A stretch of DNA of 7,352 nt from Anaerohabitans sp036788095 (GCA_036788095.1 DAIQOA010000211.1:1-7352), one strand, 5' to 3'. Shown: positions 1-5,897, counted from the stretch's first letter. The notes: generated by a model from the letters alone, not told the origin. Translations and numbers: made by a program.

Positions 1-2
1 GG

Positions 3-182
3 AACGGTGAACGGGTGGAGGGGATGTCGGTGGAGGGCGCTGATTTCAATGAGACCAGCACCGACGAGTGGACCTTGGTCGATCGCGCTGATGTGATTCA
101 TCGCTGGCTGCGCAGCAGGCCGGGGCAAAGCGCGATGGCCGTCATCGACCGGCGAGGGTGTCGCGATGCCTCGTATCCCTGA
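3..182 (+). CDS. 3' end of an unrecognised protein-coding gene (partial)
   Basis: An open frame enters from the left edge and ends at TGA 180-182, giving about 59 C-terminal residues. I do not recognise the family. The translation reads like a soluble protein: mixed acidic and basic residues, two Trp (in DEWTL and HRWLR), no membrane segment, and a basic tail (VIDRRGCRDASYP) near the end. Codons are mostly G/C-ending, as in the other genes of the window. The opposite strand is also open here, but its translation is almost free of acidic residues and looks like a shadow. The gene converges on the SbcD-like gene with 29 bp between the stops. A bulged GC-rich hairpin (183-201) lies in that gap but has no T-tract. 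Coding status is moderately supported; function is unknown. Confidence 0.5.
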   Translation, partial: NGERVEGMSVEGADFNETSTDEWTLVDRADVIHRWLRSRPGQSAMAVIDRRGCRDASYP

Positions 183-211
183 CCGGCATCGCTGCGATCG
201 GACCATTGCCA

Positions 212-1279
212 TCATTCCAGTTTTTGCGTTGTCGTCGTATCTCCGTCCCTGCGGCGGTAAAAACCCCAGCTGATGTTCATCGATGGGGGTGCGGCTGAAC
301 GCAGCCACGAGTCGCTGAATTCGTGCAACAAGGCCGGCGAGAACTCTTCTTCGCTGCGAATACGGACAATGGCGTTTTCGTCCAGCGACGCGATCCGCCG
401 GATCAATTGCTCTCGCACCTCGGCAATGGAAAGGCCTCGACTGTCGAGCATCAGGTCGATCATGGGACGGCTCGGCAGCGTTATGAAGCGATGGCCGATT
501 CGGTGCTCAGGCTCTTGAGCGATGGTCAGAACAAGATATCCCTTCTCCTCATTCCGTTCCGCAAAAGAAGTGCGCTCCGTGGAACCCGGATAGTAAACCG
601 GTGCGTTCAAGGTCCTGCCGACAAGGTCTTTTGTAATCACCTGATGCCGATGGATATGCCCGCTCAGCACTGCATTAAACCCGGCAGGGATATCCACGCC
701 CCTGATCACCTCTTCGCCATTGCGAAAAGTAAAATTCTGCACGCCCACCTGCGCCCCCTCAACAGCTTGGTGCATGCATAGCAGATGAACGTCTGCTGCA
801 ACCGCTTGCCACTCTGATCGGGCCAGTTGTCTTTCGAACTGGAGCCGTGGATTGCGACGAACGTGGGGAAATCCCGTCAACGCGATTCTACATCCGTTCA
901 GAGTGACGACCCTGGTCAGTGGCTGGTCAAACACAATGATCCCTGAATGAGTTTCCAGCAAGGACCGGGGAATATTCGAGCGTTCGTGGTTGCCCGGCAC
1001 CAGGAAAACCGGGATGCCGGAATCCGCGATGCGTAAAAGAGGCTCAAAGGCCTGTGCGACGATGACCGGCGGGACTTGGTTGCGGAAGAACATATCGCCG
1101 CCGTGCACCATCAGATCGACCTCCTGCTGCAGCGCCGGCTCCAGGGCCTTGAGATAGTTGGCCAGGAAATCATCGCCCCTGCGCCGGCGTTGCACGCGCG
1201 GGCGCAGGGGTGCATCCAGGCCGAGATGGGTGTCGGCCAGAAACAGCAGCCGGACGGCGCTGCGTAGAGCCTTCGTCAT
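212..1279 (-). CDS. SbcD/Mre11-like calcineurin-type metallophosphoesterase (DNA repair exonuclease family)
   Basis: A 355-residue protein with the full set of metal-binding motifs of the Mre11/SbcD branch of calcineurin-like phosphoesterases: DTHLG (D16, H18), GGD (D62), GNHE (N97, H98), MHQ (H170) and GHIH (H208, H210). Family members use two metal ions for nuclease activity on DNA ends and hairpins, normally with an SMC-like ATPase (SbcC/Rad50). The catalytic domain covers about residues 8-245; the remaining 110 residues would be the capping region, and the whole is slightly shorter than typical SbcD. There is no signal peptide, so it is cytoplasmic. The ATG at 1277-1279 has a good Shine-Dalgarno (AAAGGAA, 7-nt spacing). 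No SbcC-type gene follows: the gene on its 3' side runs the other way. It may act alone, with a distant ATPase, or be a general phosphoesterase. Fold assignment is secure; substrate is inferred. Confidence 0.88.
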   Translation of the reverse strand: MTKALRSAVRLLFLADTHLGLDAPLRPRVQRRRRGDDFLANYLKALEPALQQEVDLMVHGGDMFFRNQVPPVIVAQAFEPLLRIADSGIPVFLVPGNHERSNIPRSLLETHSGIIVFDQPLTRVVTLNGCRIALTGFPHVRRNPRLQFERQLARSEWQAVAADVHLLCMHQAVEGAQVGVQNFTFRNGEEVIRGVDIPAGFNAVLSGHIHRHQVITKDLVGRTLNAPVYYPGSTERTSFAERNEEKGYLVLTIAQEPEHRIGHRFITLPSRPMIDLMLDSRGLSIAEVREQLIRRIASLDENAIVRIRSEEEFSPALLHEFSDSWLRSAAPPSMNISWGFYRRRDGDTTTTQKLE

Positions 1280-1318
1280 TCAGATTCCTTTATAGCCGGT
1301 GAAATATGGTTGAGGGAC

Positions 1319-1347
1319 AATTTACAGGACCGGCAGTTAAAGCTCAA
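1319..1347 (-). promoter_or_regulatory. Candidate sigma70-type promoter for the SbcD-like gene
   Basis: Read on the minus strand, TTGAGC (1347-1342) is followed after 17 bp by TAAATT (1324-1319). Each hexamer matches 4 of 6 consensus positions, and the pair lies about 40 bp before the start codon. The region overlaps the rightward terminator-like hairpin, so part of its symmetry may serve that instead. Similar matches occur by chance in AT-rich DNA. Confidence 0.3.
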
Positions 1348-1357
1348 CTGCTTTTTT
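1333..1357 (+). terminator. Rho-independent terminator-like hairpin, rightward, with no upstream + strand gene nearby
   Basis: GCAGTT (1333-1338) and AACTGC (1346-1351) form a perfect 6-bp stem around a 7-nt loop, directly followed by six T residues (1352-1357). This is the canonical layout of an intrinsic terminator for rightward transcription. Read leftward, the stem is followed by CCGG, so it would not terminate on that strand. The nearest + strand gene upstream ends at 182, beyond the whole SbcD-like gene. An alternative pairing, CCGGCA (1330-1335) with TGCTGG (1357-1362), would compete with the terminator stem. Confidence 0.5.
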
Positions 1358-1506
1358 GCTGGCTTTCACTCCGGTCGGGTCGGCGATATTTCTGCCAGGG
1401 CCGGCGGATCGGCCGCGGTATGGGCTTCTCTGCTGATTCTGGAGGTAGAAAAGGAGACCACGCTGCTCTCACCGGCCGGGGCAACGGCGGCATACCTAAT
1501 TATCCC

Positions 1507-1535
1507 TTGCAAATAAGGGTTTTATTCACTATATA
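1507..1535 (+). promoter_or_regulatory. Candidate promoter of the kinase / FHA-transglycosylase operon
   Basis: TTGCAA (1507-1512), a 17-bp spacer and TATATA (1530-1535) each match 4 of 6 sigma70 consensus bases; TATATT at 1532-1537 is an alternative -10 with a 19-bp spacer. The surrounding 30 bp are strikingly AT-rich within a GC-rich neighbourhood. Transcription from here would give a leader of about 105 nt that includes the dyad at 1579-1604. The sigma class of this organism is unknown. Confidence 0.4.
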
Positions 1536-1578
1536 TTTTATGGGGTTCCGTTGACGGGCGGGGCAATCCGGACCGGCT

Positions 1579-1604
1579 CATAAATGCCCTTTTTCACATT
1601 TATG
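1579..1604. promoter_or_regulatory. Perfect 8-bp inverted repeat, possible operator or leader hairpin
   Basis: CATAAATG (1579-1586) and CATTTATG (1597-1604) are exact reverse complements separated by a 10-bp spacer, so the half-site centres are 18 bp apart. That spacing fits a dimeric DNA-binding protein. In RNA it could form an AU-rich 8-bp hairpin. It lies between the candidate promoter and the kinase ribosome binding site, about 45 bp before the start codon. It is not terminator-like, because no T-tract follows the second arm. Confidence 0.4.
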
Positions 1605-1647
1605 CGTTCGGCCGATTCAATCAGCCTTTGCACGGGGAATCACGCCG

Positions 1648-3912
1648 ATGATCGGACAGACCATATCGCACTATCAGGTGCTGGAAAAGCTTGGTGAAGG
1701 CGGCATGGGCGTGGTGTACAAGGCGGAAGATACCCGGCTCAAACGGACAGTCGCCCTCAAATTTCTCGCCTCCTCTCTGACCTCGGATCCAGAGGCGCGC
1801 AAGTGCTTCATCCATGAAGCGCAAGCCGCTTCGGCGCTGGATCATCCCAATATCTGCACCATCCATGACATCCATGAAACGGATGAAGGACAGCTCTTCA
1901 TCGCCATGGCCTATTATCAGGGCGAAACCCTGAAGGAAAGGATCCAAAAAGGCCCCACCTGTCTGCAGGAGGCCCTTCATCTGTTGCGGCAGATCGGCGA
2001 AGGGCTGGCCAAGGCCCATGATAAAGGGATTGTGCACCGGGACATCAAACCAGCCAATCTGATGGTCGTCGACAGCCGGCTGGTTAAAATTCTCGATTTC
2101 GGCGTAGCGGAATTCCATCATGCAAGTCCGTTGTCCGGCCCCGGATTCCTCGTCGGCACCCCCGCTTATATGTCTCCGGAACAGGCCTCGGGAAAGCCTG
2201 TGGACCAGCGATCGGACATCTGGTCGGTCGGAGTGGTGTTGTATGAACTGCTGACCGGCAATCGACCGTTCGCCGGAGAGGACGATAGCCGGTTGATCGA
2301 CAGCATCCTTCATGAACGTCCCTGGCCCTTGGAAACATTTCTCGGTGCAGTGCCCGCGCCCATTCAAAAGGCTGTCGAAAAGATGCTGGCCAAGGATCCT
2401 CAAGACCGTTATCTGAGCCTGTACGAGTTTCTTCGCGATCTGGAAAGTTATGACCAGCAAACGCCGACGGCGTCAGCCACCCGGGTGATGGCTGCTCCGC
2501 AGCCGGCTGTTCCTTCCATCGCCATCCTTCCGTTTGTCGATCTGAGCGCGGCGAAAGATCAGGAATATTTTTGCGATGGTTTGGCTGAAGAGATCATGGA
2601 CGATCTGGCCCGGCTGAAAGGACTGCGCGTGGCGTCGAGAAATGCGGCCTTTCAATTCAAAGGCAGAAATGCGGATATCCTTGAAATCGGCAAAAGTTTG
2701 AATGTCCAGAAAGTGCTGGAAGGCAGCATCCGCAAGGGCGGCAACCGGATTCGGATCGCCGTGCGCCTGATCAATACCTTGGATGGATTTCTGGTCTGGG
2801 CCGATGAGTATGAGCGCGAGCTGGCGGATATTTTTGCCATTCAGGATGATATCTCCAGCGCCGTGGTGAAAAATCTGCAGCTCCAATTCGGTGGCGCCTT
2901 CGGCAGCGCTTGCGGCCCGGATTCGGCGCGGCATTACACCGAGAATGTGGAGGCCTATTCCCACTATCTTCGGGGAAGGTTCTATTGGAATAAACGAACC
3001 ACGGATTCGATCAGAAGCGCTGTCGGCCACTTTGAGGCAGCCATCCAGATCGATCCGGACTATGCCCTGGCCTACTCTGGTTTGGCGGACGCCCATATCG
3101 TTCTGGGCCTGTACGGCCGAGTCGCTCCCGCTGAGGGCATGCCCAGGGCCATAGAAGCGGCTCAACGCGCTCTGACAATCGATGAATGGCTGCCGGAAGC
3201 TCACATCTCTCTCGGCTGCGCCAGGGCCATTTATCAATGGCAGTGGCGTGAGGTGGAACAGGCCTTCATTCGCGGGATCAAGCTCAAGCCGGATTATGCC
3301 GGCGCGCATCACTGGTACGCCATCAATCTGTTGACGCCGCTTGGCCGGTTTGAGGAAGCGGTCCGCGAGGCGCAAAGAGCGTTGGAACTGGAACCCTTTT
3401 CGCTCGCCATCCATGCGGCGGTCGGACTGGTTTATTATTTCAGCCGCCGCTATGAGGACGCCATCAAATATTTCAAGCAGGCGTTGGATAAGGATCCGGA
3501 TTTCCCCGCCACTCTTTTTTTTCTCGGCCAGGTGTATGTTCAAATGGCTCGCTACCAGGAGGCCATGGACTTTTTTCAGCAAGCGATGAAAATAGACAGC
3601 GACAACACCAACATGCGCGCCACCTACGGCCATGCCGCCGCGGCCTCTGGCAAAACAGCGGACGCCCGCGCCCTGCTGGAGGAGCTGCTAACCCTGTCGC
3701 AGAAACAGTACGTCTCTGCCTACGATATTGCCTCAATTTATATCGGCTTGGGCGAAAAAGAAACGGCGTTGTCCTGGCTCGAAAAGGCCGCTGACGAGCG
3801 CGCCTATCTGTTGAGCTATCTGAAGGTCGATCCCATTCTGGACCGGTTGCGTGAAGAAAAACGGTTCCAGATGGTCGCGGATAAAATCATGGGCCATGCC
3901 GCTGTTCGATGA
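1648..3912 (+). CDS. Serine/threonine protein kinase with TolB-like and TPR domains (soluble)
   Basis: A 754-residue protein in three parts. Residues 9-265 are a Hanks-type kinase with every key element: glycine loop GEGGMG (16-21), ATP lysine K38, helix-C E57, catalytic HRDIKPAN (130-137, D132), DFG (150-152), SPE (176-178), D190 and R254. Residues 290-400 resemble the TolB-like domain (COG5616 type) common in such kinases (IAILPFVDLS; FCDGLAEEI; VLEGSIRKGG). Residues 436-720 form about eight TPR-like helical pairs, several ending in the usual Asp-Pro or Glu-Pro, likely for protein binding. There is no transmembrane segment, so unlike PknB-type kinases it should be cytoplasmic. The linker 272-280 is Thr/Ser-rich (TPTASATR), a plausible autophosphorylation site. 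ATG 1648 has GGGGAA at 8-nt spacing. The next gene encodes an FHA domain, which suggests a kinase/reader pair. Substrate unknown. Confidence 0.93.
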   Translation: MIGQTISHYQVLEKLGEGGMGVVYKAEDTRLKRTVALKFLASSLTSDPEARKCFIHEAQAASALDHPNICTIHDIHETDEGQLFIAMAYYQGETLKERIQKGPTCLQEALHLLRQIGEGLAKAHDKGIVHRDIKPANLMVVDSRLVKILDFGVAEFHHASPLSGPGFLVGTPAYMSPEQASGKPVDQRSDIWSVGVVLYELLTGNRPFAGEDDSRLIDSILHERPWPLETFLGAVPAPIQKAVEKMLAKDPQDRYLSLYEFLRDLESYDQQTPTASATRVMAAPQPAVPSIAILPFVDLSAAKDQEYFCDGLAEEIMDDLARLKGLRVASRNAAFQFKGRNADILEIGKSLNVQKVLEGSIRKGGNRIRIAVRLINTLDGFLVWADEYERELADIFAIQDDISSAVVKNLQLQFGGAFGSACGPDSARHYTENVEAYSHYLRGRFYWNKRTTDSIRSAVGHFEAAIQIDPDYALAYSGLADAHIVLGLYGRVAPAEGMPRAIEAAQRALTIDEWLPEAHISLGCARAIYQWQWREVEQAFIRGIKLKPDYAGAHHWYAINLLTPLGRFEEAVREAQRALELEPFSLAIHAAVGLVYYFSRRYEDAIKYFKQALDKDPDFPATLFFLGQVYVQMARYQEAMDFFQQAMKIDSDNTNMRATYGHAAAASGKTADARALLEELLTLSQKQYVSAYDIASIYIGLGEKETALSWLEKAADERAYLLSYLKVDPILDRLREEKRFQMVADKIMGHAAVR

Positions 3913-3964
3913 CACCAGGAGCCGCAGCAGTAACGAACGCGATCGTTTTCCGGATCAGCGAATG

Positions 3965-3970
3965 AAGGAG
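3965..3970 (+). promoter_or_regulatory. Shine-Dalgarno that fixes the start of the FHA-transglycosylase gene
   Basis: AAGGAG lies 5 nt before ATG 3976. The in-frame GTG two codons earlier (3970) overlaps this motif and has no ribosome binding site of its own, so ATG 3976 is the better start. Confidence 0.7.
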
Positions 3971-3975
3971 TGGTC

Positions 3976-5469
3976 ATGGAGATAAAAGATAACGGTTTTG
4001 AGCCGCTGACTGCGGAACCGCCGGCCATTCGAGTGACGGTCGAGCAGCAGGGCCAGGACGCCCGCGAGCTGCAATTTCGCAAGGGATTCCTCATCGGCCG
4101 GGAGGACCGCTGTGAAGTGCAGATTTTAAGCGCGGGCGTCAGCCGCCGGCATGCACAGGTTTCTTATGAGCAGGGACGCTGGTGGATTGAAGACCTGCAG
4201 AGTGCGAACGGCACTTTTATTCAGGGACAAAAGATCAGCAAAATCCCCCTCGCCCCGGCGGTAAAGGTTGTGCTCGGCGTTGCCGGCGATGTGTCGTTGC
4301 TCTTTCGCGTGGAAGGGCCCTCCACAGAGGCCATGACCCTGCATGAGGCGCCGCCCTCGGTCACGCAGGTCATCCGGCAGTATTTTGCTCCGAAAACGGA
4401 AGAAAAGCCGGGTGAGCATACCCTGCTCATCCGCGGCGCTTTTAAACGTCTGCAGCTTCAGCAGAAGAAAAAATACCTTTGGATCATCGGCGGAGTGCTG
4501 GTGATCGCCCTGGTTCTGGCCGCCTATGCCTATGTGCAGCATCAGGAGGTGAAAAAACAAAAGGCGCTGGCTAGGCAAATGTTTTACAGTATCAAATCCT
4601 TGGAATTGGAGTTGAACCATCTGCAGCTGCAAGCGGCGGCGGACAAGGATGCAGCGGCCTTGAACAAGGCCGAGCAGATCCGCAGCCGTCAGTCGGAACT
4701 CATCCACAACTATGAAAAATTTCTCGAGCAGCTCCACTTTTATAAAGATGCCAAATGGAGCGAGACCGACCGGGTGATCCTGCACACGGCCCGGATTTTC
4801 GGCGAGTGCGAGCTGGGCATGCCGCAGGAATTCCTCGCTGAAGTGTATAAATACATTAAAAAGTGGAAAACCACCGATCGCATGCAAAAAGCTCTCGCTC
4901 TTGCCCGGGAGAGTGGATTCCATCGAATCGTGCCCCGGCTTATGCTGGAGCAGCATCTGCCGCCCCAGTTCTTTTACCTCGCCCTGCAGGAGAGCGACTT
5001 TATCAGCAAAACCGTCGGACCGCCCACTCGCTTTGGCATCGCCAAGGGGATCTGGCAATTCATTCCGGCCACGGCCACGCGCTATGGACTGAAAAACGGG
5101 CCGCTGGTCGGCATCCCCCAGTATGATCCCAAGGACGAACGATTTCATTTTGAAAAAGCGACCCGTGCGGCGGCCTGCTACATTCGAGATATCTATAACA
5201 CAGAGGCGCAGGCCTCCGGACTGTTGGTGATGGCTTCTTATAACTGGGGTGAACGACGCGTAGTGGAGCTGCTGCAGAAAATGCCGCTCAATCCCCAGGA
5301 GCGAAATTTCTGGGAACTGCTGCGATTATACCGCGGCCAAATCCCCAAACAGACTTACGATTACGTGTTTCACATCTTTTCCGCGGCGGTGATCGGGGAG
5401 AATCCGGCCCTGTTCGGATTTCATCTCGAAAATCCGTTGCGTGAGGCGCTGCCGCCGGGTGCAGAATGA
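3976..5469 (+). CDS. FHA domain - transmembrane helix - MltD-like lytic transglycosylase fusion
   Basis: A 497-residue membrane protein. Residues 18-111 are an FHA phosphothreonine-binding domain with its signature residues: GRE (41-43), SRRH (56-59) and NGT (79-81). A charged linker ends in a basic stretch (KRLQLQQKKK) just before one hydrophobic helix (167-187); the positive-inside rule puts FHA in the cytoplasm and the rest outside. Residues 190-260 look like a helical stalk. Residues 325-480 match the MltD-type SLT fold: LALQES with probable catalytic E339, KGIWQFIPATATRYGL (357-372), ASYNWGE (420-426) and a PKQTYDYV...NPALFGF tail like that of MltD. Lytic transglycosylases cleave peptidoglycan between MurNAc and GlcNAc, forming 1,6-anhydroMurNAc. 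The C-terminal LysM repeats of MltD are absent. The gene lies 63 bp after the kinase without a convincing terminator, so co-transcription is likely. Domain calls are strong; coupling to the kinase is inferred. Confidence 0.92.
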   Translation: MEIKDNGFEPLTAEPPAIRVTVEQQGQDARELQFRKGFLIGREDRCEVQILSAGVSRRHAQVSYEQGRWWIEDLQSANGTFIQGQKISKIPLAPAVKVVLGVAGDVSLLFRVEGPSTEAMTLHEAPPSVTQVIRQYFAPKTEEKPGEHTLLIRGAFKRLQLQQKKKYLWIIGGVLVIALVLAAYAYVQHQEVKKQKALARQMFYSIKSLELELNHLQLQAAADKDAAALNKAEQIRSRQSELIHNYEKFLEQLHFYKDAKWSETDRVILHTARIFGECELGMPQEFLAEVYKYIKKWKTTDRMQKALALARESGFHRIVPRLMLEQHLPPQFFYLALQESDFISKTVGPPTRFGIAKGIWQFIPATATRYGLKNGPLVGIPQYDPKDERFHFEKATRAAACYIRDIYNTEAQASGLLVMASYNWGERRVVELLQKMPLNPQERNFWELLRLYRGQIPKQTYDYVFHIFSAAVIGENPALFGFHLENPLREALPPGAE

Positions 5470-5558
5470 CTTTGTAAAGACTTTGTTCGTATTTTTGCTT
5501 GCTCTTTATGATGGCCTTACGCTTTTGCCGAGAGTGTTGCTTTTTAAAATCGGTCAAA
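5470..5558. other. Downstream spacer of the FHA-transglycosylase gene
   Basis: A T-rich stretch with a T5 run (5493-5497) and a T5 run near 5543-5547, but no clean stem directly before either, so I cannot assign a terminator. The heptamer GACTTTG occurs twice close together at the start. No gene is visible. Confidence 0.3.
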
Positions 5559-5810
5559 GGTTAGTCCTAACGAGGATGCCTGGATTTCGTCATTCGAAAG
5601 CCGCGTAGCGGCGGCATGTAAATAGTAGCATCGATTTCCTCCCATTTGAGCTCCGTAGGAGCGACCTGTTTTGCCGGTTGTGCCTGCCCGTGCCGCCATC
5701 AACGGATCATTCGAAACCGGCACAAGAAGCCCCTGCGGAGTTGCTTGTTTAATACAGACATGAGCGATTGACATAGCTTTGCGGCCATCGTACGGATGGC
5801 TCGAGCCTCT
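5559..5810. repeat. Composite REP-like intergenic repeat block with several short hairpins
   Basis: The block contains GCCGC-GTA-GCGGC (5600-5612), GCTCC-GTA-GGAGC (5650-5662), an imperfect stem around CCCCTGCGGAG (5730-5740), and GCCATC-GTACG-GATGGC (5784-5800). The decamer TCATTCGAAA occurs twice in direct orientation (5590-5599 and 5707-5716), each time just before a GC-rich tract, and TTGTGCC (5678-5684) is inverted as GGCACAA (5719-5725). A 100-codon minus-strand frame (5544-5846) crosses the block; I read it as a chance frame through repeat DNA, of the kind often annotated as a hypothetical protein. From memory, similar modules (CTCCGTAGGAGCGACC) are dispersed in many copies in some environmental genomes, but copy number cannot be seen from one window. 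Confidence 0.6.
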
Positions 5811-5827
5811 TGTTACGGTAAATTTAC

Positions 5828-5856
5828 TTGTTTTTTGCTGCCTCATTGGCTATTTT
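5828..5856 (+). promoter_or_regulatory. Weak candidate promoter upstream of the OmpA-like gene
   Basis: TTGTTT (5828-5833), a 17-bp spacer and TATTTT (5851-5856) match 3 and 4 of 6 consensus bases. This is the most AT-rich part of the intergenic region and follows the palindrome GTAAATTTAC (5818-5827). It would give a leader of about 260 nt containing the hairpin at 5880-5897. A promoter closer to the gene is equally possible: TACAAT at 6094-6099 looks like a -10 but has no matching -35. Confidence 0.2.
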
Positions 5857-5879
5857 ATTAATGAAGTGAAGGGGGAGGT

Positions 5880-5897
5880 TCAGGCCCGAAGGCCTGA
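5880..5897. repeat. Perfect 7-bp inverted repeat with a UUCG/CGAA tetraloop
   Basis: TCAGGCC (5880-5886) and GGCCTGA (5891-5897) flank a 4-nt loop. On the + strand the loop is CGAA; on the minus strand it is C(TTCG)G, the unusually stable UUCG tetraloop context. Two further G-T pairs can extend the stem outward. Neither side is followed by a T-tract, so it is not a standard intrinsic terminator. It may be a leader hairpin of the OmpA-like gene or another dispersed repeat. Confidence 0.55.

Larger units (their letters stand above)
1280..1647. other. Divergent intergenic region between the SbcD-like gene and the kinase operon
   Basis: This 368-bp stretch separates two divergently transcribed genes. 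Weak open frames on both strands lack a credible start and ribosome binding site, so I see no gene. From left to right it holds the SbcD-like Shine-Dalgarno, a candidate leftward promoter overlapped by a rightward terminator-like hairpin, a GC-rich part with short self-complementary stretches (for example the 5-bp stem 1399-1403/1410-1414 and CCGGCCGG at 1472-1479), an AT-rich promoter-like segment near 1507-1540, and a perfect inverted repeat just before the kinase ribosome binding site. Confidence 0.6.

Noticed and set aside
183..201. Bidirectional terminator between the convergent genes
   Set aside because: CCG-(GC)-ATCG-CTG-CGAT-CGG can fold with a 2-nt bulge, but there is no T-tract on either side, so it is not convincing.
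1306..1554. Two overlapping + strand frames in the divergent intergenic region, and a minus-strand frame ending near 1368
   Set aside because: The starts lack Shine-Dalgarno motifs, the frames cross the terminator-like hairpin and the promoter-like AT tract, and the translations look like random GC-rich reading.
1621..2460. Long minus-strand frame (279 codons) opposite the kinase domain
   Set aside because: It is the antisense of a fully supported kinase domain and its translation shows no recognisable domain; it is a by-product of GC-rich codon use.
2473..3633. Minus-strand frame of 386 codons opposite the TolB-like/TPR region
   Set aside because: The + strand has clear domain content through this whole span and no start site or neighbouring gene supports the antisense reading.
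3933..3950. Intrinsic terminator between the kinase and FHA-transglycosylase genes
   Set aside because: AACGA/TCGTT gives only a 5-bp AT-containing stem followed by TTCC, too weak to split the operon.
4126..5148. Minus-strand frame of 340 codons opposite the FHA-transglycosylase gene
   Set aside because: It covers the FHA and catalytic motifs of the real gene in antisense and shows no domain of its own.
5600..5800. A CRISPR array from the series of short hairpins
   Set aside because: The units differ in sequence, spacing is uneven and there is no repeated direct repeat with unique spacers.
5544..5846. 100-codon minus-strand frame
   Set aside because: It spans a cluster of hairpins and short repeats; such frames arise from repeat DNA and there is no ribosome binding site or domain to support it.
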